DNA from: a bacterium
GTDB taxonomy: Bacteria; Electryoneota; RPQS01
Length of the DNA stretch: 64,000 nucleotides
Assembly: GCA_023382385.1 (NCBI GenBank)
Contig: JAHDVH010000001.1
Span: 863,611-927,610 of the forward strand
Direction of reading: 5' to 3'
In this document: piece by piece, positions 17,801 through 25,801 of the stretch
Position numbering within the stretch: the stretch's first letter is position 1
How the letters are laid out: each line of letters opens with the position of its first letter
The notes under the pieces: generated by a model
The model's input: only the letters and a program-made list of their open reading frames with translations
What the model was told of the DNA's origin: nothing
The model's database searches: none
Program-made: the position numbers and the translations under genes

Positions 17801-20800
17801 CCCGTTACTTGAACCAGATTGGGAATCACGGTCACACTGTTGCTCAATGCGGATTGCGCTCCGGCACCGCACTGATTGGCCGTGACGATTCTGTAGGAAT
17901 ACGTTCCGGCCGCGACATTCGCGTCCATATACATGGTAGTACCGACGGGCACCGTGGCAATTTGAGAGCCGTTGCGCAGCACGCGGTACTCTTGAATCGG
18001 CTGAGTCGCCGGCGCGTTCCACGTGACCGTCACGTTGCCGCAATTCTCAGCAGCAGCCACACCGGTTGCGACACCGGGAACCGTCAATCCTTCGCCTGCC
18101 ACGGCCGATCCCGCTTCACCGTTTCCACAGTTGTTGATTGCGCGCACATTGTATGTGTGAACGCCGGTCACTCCTGTGTCGGTGTAGTTCGTCTGATTCG
18201 CCGGAACCGTCGCAATCGGAGTAGTCAGATTGCCATCGCGATAGACGAGATAACCTGTCTCCGAAAGCTGATCCTGCCACGTCAAAGCAATCTGCGAGCA
18301 GATGTTGTTCGACGCGGTCAATCCGGCCACCAGCGGCGGAACCGTTGCAACGGCACCTTGCGCGGGAGCGCTCTGTGGCGCGTTGCCGCAGGCGTTGACG
18401 GCCAGAATCGTATACATGTACGCGACACCCGGTGTCGCGGTATTGTCGTTGTAGGTAGTCGTGTTCGCAGGAACGTTCTGCACGAGCAGTACTCCGTTGC
18501 GATACACATCATAGCGGTCTTCGTCTGCCGTGTCGGTCCAATTCAGGATGACCATGGAGCAGTTCGTCGTCGTAGCTGTCAGGCCTTGCACTTGCGCAGG
18601 AATATTACGACGGCAACCCTGCACAATCACCGACTCGGGACCTGCACCACCGATGTTAAACCCGCGCACCGTGTAGTTGTAGCACACGCCGGGCACGGAG
18701 GTCAAATCACAGTAAGTCGTGACGTTCGCACCGACCGAGGCGAGCAAGGCTCCATCACGCAGGATCTCATAGCCGGTTTCATTTTCGATATCGGACCACG
18801 ACAGGCAAATCTGATTACAATCTGTTGTAGAAGCCGTAACACCGGTAACCTGACTTAAACTGAACACGGCAACACCCTGCGCTCCGGCAGACAGATCACC
18901 TTCACCGCAGACGTTTGTCGCGGCGACGGTGTAGGTATAAGTCACGCCGGGCGAAGCTGTTCCGTCGCAGTAGGTGACGTCATCGGCACTGTTGCTGGCG
19001 ATGAGTGTTCCGTTGCGATAGATATTGTAGTTCAACTCTCCGTTGACATCATTCCAACTCAAGCAGACCTCACTGACCAAGTTTTGCGTGGCCGTGAGAC
19101 CGGTAACTTGGCTCGGAGTCTCGGCGCGCTGTCCCGTTGCCGGCGCAGACTGCGGTCCTTCGTTGCAAGGATTCACCGCCGTCACACGGTAACTGTATGG
19201 TACACCTTCTGGCACGGAGTTGTCAAAGACAGATGTCAAGTGCGGCGCAAGACTTGACCACCAATTGTTGGGATCGTCGCTGCGATACACGCGGTATTCG
19301 GTTGCGCCGGGATACGCACTCCACGTAATCAGAATACCGTCACAACTGTCAACGGACGCCGTAACACCCGTGACCTGTCCCATCTGCGGCAGACGCTCAC
19401 CCGTCGCAGGAGCGGACGGATTCGTTTCACCGCAGAAAACACTATAGGCCCGCACGGTGTATTCATAGACACCTGCTGGCGGCGTGTCAGCAAATTGTGT
19501 CGTCGGCGGCAGGACGGTTCCTGCCAGAGCGCCATTCCGGAACACACGATATTCCGTCACATCTCCGGGCGCGGCACTCCAACTCACAAGGATTTCGTCA
19601 CAATCGTTATTGGACGCCGTCACGTTAGTTGGCGCATCCGGTCCTTCAAGTCGAGTTCCATTGTCAGCAGCAGATTGCGCCGTCGTTCCGCACACATCGT
19701 CCGTTGCAGCCACCGTATACGAGGCTGTTGTCCCGCCCGCAATACCGGTATCCGTGTAGTTCGTCGTGGGAGCCGCGACGAATGCCACGAAGGCACCGTT
19801 ACGATAGACGTTGTATCCGTCGAAAGTGCCGGTGGAAGCGGTCCACGTCACGTACACATCCGAGCACGACGTATCAGACGCCTGCACGTTGGTCGGAGTC
19901 GTCGGGAAAGGAAGCACGGTGCCGCTTGTTGCCGCAGGGTCGGAATCATCGCAGCCAGTTGTTAAGCTGTAGGCCACGATAGTATAGTTATTCACGCCTT
20001 CGCTCGCACCCGCGTCGACAAACGTGCGGTCATCGTTGTGCGCAGCGCCTTCGAAAATCAGCGTGGCACCGCGATAGATGCGATAGCCCGCAAGCGCGGT
20101 GTTGGCCGGCTGCGCTCCCCACGTCAGCGTGACACCAGAGCAACTATTACTTGAACCCGCAAAGCTTGGCGGAGCAATTGGAGAAGCCAACAGTTGAATG
20201 TCTATCGGAGCGCTGAGGCCGCCTTCACCGCAAAGTGCGGAATAGGCACTCACTCGGTATGTTCTCTGTCCCGGAGTAGCCGGCAGATATCCGAAGCACG
20301 TCGCAACCACCGTATCAATCGGAACACCGTTCGCATAAATAATGTAACCGTCAACGTCACCTGAGGCCGCAGTCCAGCAGAAAGACAACGTATCGCAGCG
20401 CGCTTCGGCTGCAACCAAGCCGGTAGGAATCCCGACGGATTCGAGCTTACGGCCCGGGACAGGATCGCTGGCCTCGGAGTCGATACATTCTGCACTGCCC
20501 GCCGAAACAGCATAGTCGTGCGGCAAGGCATCAGGAGGACTATCAGAGAAGATTCTAACACCCGGATTGCTGTTGCCGACAAGTTGGCCGTCGCGATAGA
20601 TATTGTAGTAGTCCACGTCACCCAGCGACGCGTCCCAGGTCACCCACACGAAGAAACACGAGGTATCGCTGGCTATGACGTTCGTGGGCACCGTCGGAGC
20701 TTGAGCCACACTAACTTCAATCTCTTCACTCGTAGCGCCTACGTCGCACTCGTTCTCGGCTCTGACAAAGTATTCATACGTTGCGGGGCCGTTGCCGACA

Positions 20801-23295
20801 TTGTCCAGATACTCGCCTACACCAAAAGGAACCGTTGCAATCAGCACCAAGTTGCGATAGATATGAATCTCATCGGCTCCTGCCGGATCTGTCCATTCGA
20901 GCAGGACGTCCGCACAATTCTCGCTCGTTCCCGTCAAGTCGGTCACGACTCCGGGGGCCTGCAATCTGCTCACGATATACTGTTCACTCGTGTCTCCGCG
21001 ACCGCACTCATTGGCGCCAATCGCGTAAACGACATGCTCTGCGTCATCCGGCAACGTCACATTGAAGTTACCCGCAGCACCTACGCTCGTATTAATCTGC
21101 ACTCCATCAAGGAAAAAGACCGTAGTGTCCGCAAAGTCTCCCCGCTCATAAGAGAAATTCACTCCAGTACAGGTTGAAGACACCCAGACCAAAGCTGGCG
21201 CTTGCGGCAACGGAGCGCGACCGCCGTTGTCAGGCGTGCTGTTTGCGGGACCGCCCGGGCCGGTGGCCTGAACGATATAGGCATATACAACTCCCGGCAC
21301 GGCAGTGTTGTCGCTGAAGTTCGTCGCGTTGGCCGCAACCGAGCCAATCTGGTTCCCATCGCGCAAGATGTTGTAACCCGTCTCATTCTGGGTATCCGTC
21401 CACGTCACATCCACGCGGTTACACAGATCATCCGTCGCCTGCACGTTCGTCGGCGGACTTAGTGAGGCAAGCACCTGTCCCGTATTGCCTACGGAAACCG
21501 CACCGTCGCCGCATTCGTTATAGGCTTGTACCGTGTACATGTAAACGACGTTGGGCACGGCCGTCATGTCGTCATACGTCGTAATATCCGCATTAACTAT
21601 CGCAAGCTGCACAGCGTCCCGCAAAATCCGGTAATTCGTTTCACGGATGATGTTGGTCCACGTCACCGTCACGCGGTCCGGCAGGTTATCCGTCGCATTG
21701 ACGCCCGTCACCTGCGGCGGCACCTGCTTGCGCGAACCGGAGTTCGCCGTCGGAATCGTGCTGTTGCCGCAGGCATTGTAGGCCAGCACCGTGTAGCTGT
21801 AGACCGTGCCCTGCGCCGCCGTCGTATCGTTATACGTCTGCAATCCCGCCGCTACCGTGTCGATATTGACACCGCCGCGGCGAATGATGAATCCGAGTTC
21901 GTTGTTCGAATTGTCCGTCCACGTCACCTGCACAAAGCAGAGCGTCGAGTCGGTCGCCTGCACGTTGGACGGCGCCAGCGGTTCATCGATGTCCGAGCCG
22001 ACGGCTGGAGCCGACTGCGCACTCGTCTGACAATCCGCCGGATTGTTCGTATTGCGCGCAGCTACCGTGTAATTGTTATTCTGGTTCGGAGTAGGAGGTT
22101 CATGTGTAAATGGCGGAGCAGCCGGTGTGCCGATCTGATTGCCGTCGCGATACACGATATAGCCCGTCGCGCCGGCCGAAGGTGTCCAGTTGACCGTCAC
22201 GAGACACTGACCGACAGATGCCGTGACGTTCGCCGGCACGGCAGGAGCGGCAAACGCCGTTCCTTGGTCGGGAGCCGACTGCGTTCCTGCGCCACACCCC
22301 GCGTTCCACCCGGCCACGGTATAATTGGCAGTTCCGGCGATGAAAATGGTGTCGCTGTTCGGCTGTCCGGCCTGCCCGCGAATCTGTCTACCTACTTCAA
22401 TACCGTCTCGGAAAATGGCAAACGAGTCAATCGTCGCAATGTTATTCGGCACCGTCCACGAAACAATCACGCTTCCGCAGCGGTTGTCTGAAGCTGTGCA
22501 GGTCGCCGGACCCAAGGCCGAGGGCAGACGCGTTCCGTTATCTGACCTGCTGGTCGAAAAACAGGTGTCATTGCCCTGTACCGAGCGGGCGATGATGATA
22601 TAGCCATAGGAGCCCTGCGGAGCATTCGAATAGACATACTGCGTAGCCGCTCTGGCGACACGCGCCACCAGCGTATCCGTGTTGCTGCGGTAGATGAACA
22701 GCGAGTCCACACTCTGGTCAGCAGGATAAGGACTCCACGTCATCGTCACCTGCGAACACGAGTTGTCAGAAGCCTGAAAATTGGTCACCGCATCCGGCGT
22801 GATGCAGCCGCCGCAGGCCTCTTCCACACATGTCCAATCCGCCTGACGAAACGTCACTTCACTGTAACCGTCCGTAATCGTGAAGGAGTTCGTTCGCCAA
22901 TAGCGATTCTGCCCGGGCACACAGACCCGCACCCAGTAGCGCGACGGCTGCGGCGTATTCGTGGAAATCGTAAATAGGTCATAGGAATAGAATCCGCCTT
23001 CACAACCCAGATCATCCACCGAATTGAAGGGCATGCTGTTGAAGTTTGCGCGGCCAAAGACGGGTCCGTCGATACGGGCAAGCTGGTCGGCTGCGTCCGG
23101 ACCGTTATCGTTCGCATCCCAGAAAATCTGGGCGATCGTCGTTCCGTCCGGCAGCGGAGCACCCGTAAAGCCGCATTGGTACGTCAAACCGGGATCTGTT
23201 GTGCAATCGTACAGCAGGAAGCAGTTAAACTGTGCGTTCGCCGCACCGGTCAAAAGCAGAACGCATCCGCAGAATAGTAGAGCACGTAACTTCAT
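14869..23295 (-). CDS. Giant secreted protein: fibronectin-III-like array, VCBS/FG-GAP repeats and type IX sorting domain
   Basis: 2808 residues. A signal peptide (KLRALLFCGCVLLLTGAANA) is followed by a Cys-rich N-terminal domain of about 150 residues. Then come about 25 FN3-like modules of about 85 residues each, with a recurring strand pattern such as VTVTWT..ETGYNILRDG. Next are about seven VCBS/FG-GAP calcium-loop repeats such as DMDGDGDMDVV and DLDGDGDLDIA. The last 85 residues are a Por/type IX C-terminal sorting domain (ANYPNPFNP, YDITGREVA, ASGVYLYR, KMVLMK). It should cross the outer membrane by the type IX system and be surface-attached or released. An adhesive or matrix role is inferred. 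GGAGG seven bases before the ATG at 23295 sets the start; two earlier codons (GTG, TTG) lie inside the spacer. Confidence 0.93.
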   Translation of the reverse strand: MKLRALLFCGCVLLLTGAANAQFNCFLLYDCTTDPGLTYQCGFTGAPLPDGTTIAQIFWDANDNGPDAADQLARIDGPVFGRANFNSMPFNSVDDLGCEGGFYSYDLFTISTNTPQPSRYWVRVCVPGQNRYWRTNSFTITDGYSEVTFRQADWTCVEEACGGCITPDAVTNFQASDNSCSQVTMTWSPYPADQSVDSLFIYRSNTDTLVARVARAATQYVYSNAPQGSYGYIIIARSVQGNDTCFSTSRSDNGTRLPSALGPATCTASDNRCGSVIVSWTVPNNIATIDSFAIFRDGIEVGRQIRGQAGQPNSDTIFIAGTANYTVAGWNAGCGAGTQSAPDQGTAFAAPAVPANVTASVGQCLVTVNWTPSAGATGYIVYRDGNQIGTPAAPPFTHEPPTPNQNNNYTVAARNTNNPADCQTSAQSAPAVGSDIDEPLAPSNVQATDSTLCFVQVTWTDNSNNELGFIIRRGGVNIDTVAAGLQTYNDTTAAQGTVYSYTVLAYNACGNSTIPTANSGSRKQVPPQVTGVNATDNLPDRVTVTWTNIIRETNYRILRDAVQLAIVNADITTYDDMTAVPNVVYMYTVQAYNECGDGAVSVGNTGQVLASLSPPTNVQATDDLCNRVDVTWTDTQNETGYNILRDGNQIGSVAANATNFSDNTAVPGVVYAYIVQATGPGGPANSTPDNGGRAPLPQAPALVWVSSTCTGVNFSYERGDFADTTVFFLDGVQINTSVGAAGNFNVTLPDDAEHVVYAIGANECGRGDTSEQYIVSRLQAPGVVTDLTGTSENCADVLLEWTDPAGADEIHIYRNLVLIATVPFGVGEYLDNVGNGPATYEYFVRAENECDVGATSEEIEVSVAQAPTVPTNVIASDTSCFFVWVTWDASLGDVDYYNIYRDGQLVGNSNPGVRIFSDSPPDALPHDYAVSAGSAECIDSEASDPVPGRKLESVGIPTGLVAAEARCDTLSFCWTAASGDVDGYIIYANGVPIDTVVATCFGYLPATPGQRTYRVSAYSALCGEGGLSAPIDIQLLASPIAPPSFAGSSNSCSGVTLTWGAQPANTALAGYRIYRGATLIFEGAAHNDDRTFVDAGASEGVNNYTIVAYSLTTGCDDSDPAATSGTVLPFPTTPTNVQASDTSCSDVYVTWTASTGTFDGYNVYRNGAFVAFVAAPTTNYTDTGIAGGTTASYTVAATDDVCGTTAQSAADNGTRLEGPDAPTNVTASNNDCDEILVSWSAAPGDVTEYRVFRNGALAGTVLPPTTQFADTPPAGVYEYTVRAYSVFCGETNPSAPATGERLPQMGQVTGVTASVDSCDGILITWSAYPGATEYRVYRSDDPNNWWSSLAPHLTSVFDNSVPEGVPYSYRVTAVNPCNEGPQSAPATGQRAETPSQVTGLTATQNLVSEVCLSWNDVNGELNYNIYRNGTLIASNSADDVTYCDGTASPGVTYTYTVAATNVCGEGDLSAGAQGVAVFSLSQVTGVTASTTDCNQICLSWSDIENETGYEILRDGALLASVGANVTTYCDLTSVPGVCYNYTVRGFNIGGAGPESVIVQGCRRNIPAQVQGLTATTTNCSMVILNWTDTADEDRYDVYRNGVLLVQNVPANTTTYNDNTATPGVAYMYTILAVNACGNAPQSAPAQGAVATVPPLVAGLTASNNICSQIALTWQDQLSETGYLVYRDGNLTTPIATVPANQTNYTDTGVTGVHTYNVRAINNCGNGEAGSAVAGEGLTVPGVATGVAAAENCGNVTVTWNAPATQPIQEYRVLRNGSQIATVPVGTTMYMDANVAAGTYSYRIVTANQCGAGAQSALSNSVTVIPNLVQVTGFTAVPSNCFCINLNWSNVANESGYYIYCNGVIVDTVGANVTTLTYCPADTQTCSVQVAAFNSCQIGPLSSAIVVTPNTYPPAISGFTASENLCDRVLLQWTAYSHSGVSLLKIRRNGANVANVPAGTTSYNQLGVWPQSTYSISALRVCAPGDTIESPLATDGGRTAPTPIGPSQMAASDDGCGIVTVTFTFTDVDGQDSVHVKRNGNVIARLAGGLPNVQRSYVDASPLPAVAVYEVCALSNICGQGGCANDVGQAAPVAGAVTNLAATNDRCNTIILTWTGTQYATQYVVRRNGAVLANVPQGTFVYSDNVPTGTTNSYTVAATNDCGSGPQTPPVTGSTIPLPAVPTGVAASDGLCNQVIVSWNLVATATSYQVWRNNTLLADNIPGAFNSYTDNNVQPGVTYNYQVRGVNQCGLGVLSAPTTGFSAQQVATVTNITATVNLNDRVRLTWNNVAQETGYEILRGFPPQSIATVSADVTSYNDFSAAPGVEYEYRVRAFNNCGLGEMSTVVYGYRVPVDPIIFGVVTVTTELYGCMSAVPADMDGDGDMDVVAAGMFADKVMWYENNGTWDYTPHVVIADWDGARSVAVGDLDGDGDLDIAAVAQFANELMWFRKNANGTFTPNIILTNYRGARDVIIVDMDGDGDRDLVTAACDDNDVSWWRNNGSGVFTRFVVDNNFVGARSIEVADIGNDGDKDILGAAYEGGMLAWWSNNGTQSFTRHVLATGWFGASYINAAHLNNDNVLDIYFCVAQQPMIAWWDGATMEQNYITSLLPFPRELDAVDMDDDGRADLLVAANEPNEISWWRNTDNRFYRNVMSSSFTQASVVKGADFDGDQDTDVLGAGEGTIKIWLSSLLDVVEGASIIRPQDDDNEGGDRPAFGHVAIPLVHELSANYPNPFNPTTQIRFGLPEADYVKLTVYDITGREVARLAEGSFGAGYHTVTFDASQFASGVYLYRMEAGSFVQSRKMVLMK
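16240..22830 (-). repeat. Array of about 25 fibronectin-III-like coding repeats
   Basis: Counting the recurring V-x-[VL]-[TS]-W ... Y-x-[IV]-[YL]-R-[DN]-G strand pair gives 25 modules, roughly 250 bases each. Modules are diverged; no two adjacent copies look identical. One unit (VNFSYERGDFADTTVFFLDG) is degenerate. Neighbouring modules often share the linker Q-V-x-G-[LV]-T-A. Divergence argues against recent slippage or assembly collapse. Confidence 0.85.
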
Positions 23296-23670
23296 CAACA
23301 CACCTCCACAAACGAAATCATTTCGAACGAAGCCGTCGACTGGAACCCGGCGGGTGTCCGCAAGGTAAAGAGAGCAGCATTCACTGCTGAAGAATCTGGC
23401 GGTGAACCAGCAGCCCGCGGGAGGAGCGGAAGCGCTCTTCCCGAGAAGGAGTAAACAATGTCCCGAGTCATGACTTGCGAATCCTCGTTCAGGTAATTAT
23501 CTTTGATTGATTTAGCAAAATGTAAAGACGCATGGCTTCAGAGCGAATCCATGCAGGGCTTAGAAAGATAACCATTTCTCGTGAAGCAGTCAACAGTTTG
23601 GACCCCGCAAGTGCTACGAAATTCAAATCTTGGCGACTTCCCGCCCCCTGTCGAAACTTATCCACAACCT
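23296..23670. other. Intergenic leader region with hairpins and a micro-ORF; no gene recognised
   Basis: Between the divergent giant gene and the propeller gene. It holds a 13-base palindrome CGAAAT-C-ATTTCG (23313-23325), a small hairpin AGCAG/CTGCT (23373-23388), and an 11-pair hairpin CGGGAGGAGCG-GAAG-CGCTCTTCCCG (23418-23443, one wobble). Fifteen bases after the last, on the plus strand, an AAGGAG-preceded ATG opens a 12-residue ORF (23458-23496). The structure-plus-ribosome-site arrangement could be a regulated leader, but I cannot match it to a known riboswitch class. Confidence 0.4.
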
Positions 23671-24597
23671 ATGCTCAACGTGCTGATTTCACCGCGGCTC
23701 AGAAGTCTCTTCATTCTCACATTTATATTTGTTTTTTATGGAATTGTAGAATCTGCCCCCAAAAAGGTAGCAGAACGTGCTGGCCGAGGCTGCTCCGCCC
23801 CACTATGGGACAGCAATGGAAAGTTGCTGGCCTACACGACCCTTGACTTGGACGAACTGCATGCCACCGAGTTGGCCACCAGTATCCGGTTGCAAAAATT
23901 CTACCGGGTCGCGAATGCTAAGGGGGTTGGGAGGAGATTTGTGTTCGATCCGGATGGCGAAGCGTTGGTCTACAGACGCATCGCAGAAGCGCTGCCAAGC
24001 AAGCCGGAGCGACTGGTAGTGACCCCTTTAAGCACATTAGAAAACAGAATGATAACGTCCAACAAGGAGTCAATTTTAGGCCCTTATAGGATTGATGATA
24101 AGATCTACTATCGTAGTGCTCTCGATGAACCATTGACCGACCTCGAAGGGAGCAAGAGGCTGGATGGACCTTTCCTGAAAGGAAGCACACTGACCGTCCG
24201 CAATCCGGCAGGAGATGCCGTCTGGCAGTCACCAGCAACCTACGCAGTCGAGGGGTTCGAGCTTTCCCCGGACGGCGCATGGGTCGCAGTCGTTGGCAAA
24301 ACAGCCGAATCAACAGAGGTCAAGATTGTGGAGGTCGCTGCAGGGAAGGCTGTGGAGCTTGGCCGCGGCCGCTGGCCTTCTTGGTCGGGTGACTCGAACC
24401 GCCTGATATTCATCGTGGACAAGTCTGAACTGAAGTTTGCCGAGCTGGTCGTCTATGATATCCCCAGCGGTCAGCGCCGCTCTGTGCAGGGCATCACACA
24501 GTTTTGGCCGGATGAACCCGCCCTCAACCCAGACGGATCGCGCTGTGCTTTTGTCCACGACGGCGAGGTTTATGTGACGGAAGTAACCGGCTTCTGA
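23671..24597 (+). CDS. Exported TolB/WD40-like beta-propeller protein
   Basis: 308 residues from the ATG at 23671, chosen because it places a signal sequence (LRSLFILTFIFVFYGIVES) at the N-terminus; the frame is open 30 codons upstream. Blade-like segments include APLWDSNGKLLAYTT, RRFVFDPDGEALVYR, GFELSPDGAWVAVVG, WPSWSGDSNRLIFIV and PALNPDGSRCAFVHDG, i.e. the [PS]DG...[VL] pattern of TolB-type propellers. Role unknown; periplasmic or surface location inferred. No clear Shine-Dalgarno. Confidence 0.75.
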   Translation: MLNVLISPRLRSLFILTFIFVFYGIVESAPKKVAERAGRGCSAPLWDSNGKLLAYTTLDLDELHATELATSIRLQKFYRVANAKGVGRRFVFDPDGEALVYRRIAEALPSKPERLVVTPLSTLENRMITSNKESILGPYRIDDKIYYRSALDEPLTDLEGSKRLDGPFLKGSTLTVRNPAGDAVWQSPATYAVEGFELSPDGAWVAVVGKTAESTEVKIVEVAAGKAVELGRGRWPSWSGDSNRLIFIVDKSELKFAELVVYDIPSGQRRSVQGITQFWPDEPALNPDGSRCAFVHDGEVYVTEVTGF

Positions 24598-24636
24598 GTG
24601 CCTTACGCCGAAGTTTGACTCCGTCCGCAAAACAGC

Positions 24637-24663
24637 AAAGCCCCGAATTTCCTTCGGGGCTTT
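24637..24663. terminator. Bidirectional terminator between propeller gene and hisC
   Basis: AAAGCCCCGA, a 7-base loop, TCGGGGCTTT: A-run before and T-run after, between convergent genes. Confidence 0.85.
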
Positions 24664-24682
24664 GTCCTTCAAGCCGGCAAAT

Positions 24683-25777
24683 CTATGCCTGTGCCATACA
24701 AATATCGCGCAGGGCTTCCGCCAGAAACTCATTCTGCTCCGGCGTTCCAATCGTTATCCGGACGCAATGCGGAAGCATGAATCCTCTGAGCGGACGCACA
24801 ATCACACCGCGTTTCTCAAGCTCCTCTGACAGTTTCAAGGCCTGCGCCTCAGTCTCAAAAGGCAGCATGAAGAAGTTCGCAGCGGAAGGAACATACCGAA
24901 GTCCGAGCTCGTCGTAGAGTTTCGGCATTTCCACACGTCCTATGCGGTTGGTCTCCTGCGTGAGCTTCAGAAAGTCCTCATCATCGAGCGCACCCGCACC
25001 GGCCGCCTGAGCGACACTGGATGGTTCAAACGGGAGTTTGACCTTTAAGACGTTCCGGCACAAGTCTTCGTGACCGAATCCATACCCGATGCGCACCGCC
25101 GCCAGACCGTATGCTTTTGAAAAGGTTCTGAGCGTCATGACATTATCGAGGCGGTAGGTCATCGAATCGGGATAGTCATCGAAATCTTCCGCATACTCGC
25201 AGTAAGCTTCATCCAGTATCACCAGCACGCGCGACGGCACGCGTTTCATGAATATCTCAAACTCTGTCTTGGTGAAATAGGTACCGGTCGGATTGTTCGG
25301 ATTGGCCAGATAGATAATCTTCGTCTTGGGCGTAATCGCATCGGCCAATGCTTCGAGATCATAAGCGAAATTCTTAAGGGGCAGGGTCACCAACTTCACG
25401 CCGCGCGACCAGGCCGCGACATAGATTCCTATGAACGTTCCGGCCACCGTCAGGATTTCTTCGTCATCGAGCATGAACGTGCGTACGATATTTGCCAGAA
25501 TCGACTCGGAACCGTTCCCGACGACCACATTATCCAGCTTGACTTCATAGAGCTTAGCAAGCTTTTTGCGCAGCATCAGTCCGCCATCAGGATAAAGCTG
25601 AATGTCGTGATATGAACTCTTCGCCGCCTCGATTCCCTTGGGCGACGATCCGATCGGATTTTCGTTCGACGCGAGCTTGATGATCTTTTCGATACCGTAT
25701 TGCTCGCGAATCTGCTCCGCCGACTTCCCGGGTTTGTAGGGTATTAGGGATTCAATGTAAGGTGGAACTAAAGTCAT
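24683..25777 (-). CDS. hisC: Histidinol-phosphate aminotransferase
   Basis: 364-residue class I/II PLP aminotransferase. LASNENPIGSSPKG at the N-terminus, the NPNNPTGT segment, VILDEAYCEY and the PLP lysine in TFSKAYGLAAVRIGYG are the HisC subfamily pattern. No other his gene is near. HisC-type enzymes can also act on aromatic keto acids, so a role in tyrosine or phenylalanine synthesis downstream of the aro operon is possible, but that is inference. Confidence 0.9.
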   Translation of the reverse strand: MTLVPPYIESLIPYKPGKSAEQIREQYGIEKIIKLASNENPIGSSPKGIEAAKSSYHDIQLYPDGGLMLRKKLAKLYEVKLDNVVVGNGSESILANIVRTFMLDDEEILTVAGTFIGIYVAAWSRGVKLVTLPLKNFAYDLEALADAITPKTKIIYLANPNNPTGTYFTKTEFEIFMKRVPSRVLVILDEAYCEYAEDFDDYPDSMTYRLDNVMTLRTFSKAYGLAAVRIGYGFGHEDLCRNVLKVKLPFEPSSVAQAAGAGALDDEDFLKLTQETNRIGRVEMPKLYDELGLRYVPSAANFFMLPFETEAQALKLSEELEKRGVIVRPLRGFMLPHCVRITIGTPEQNEFLAEALRDICMAQA

Positions 25778-25801
25778 AAATAACTCAATGGTTTTCTTCT
25801 A

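Noticed and set aside
17608-18858. 416-residue plus-strand ORF opposite the giant FN3 gene (also 321 residues at 21526-22491)
   Set aside because: Composition is Arg/His/Val-rich and repetitive, the mirror image of the FN3 repeat coding strand; no domain is recognisable.
14869-23295. Regular spacing of similar DNA segments, considered as a CRISPR or satellite repeat
   Set aside because: Repeats are about 250 bases, diverged in nucleotide sequence and coding in frame; they are protein modules.
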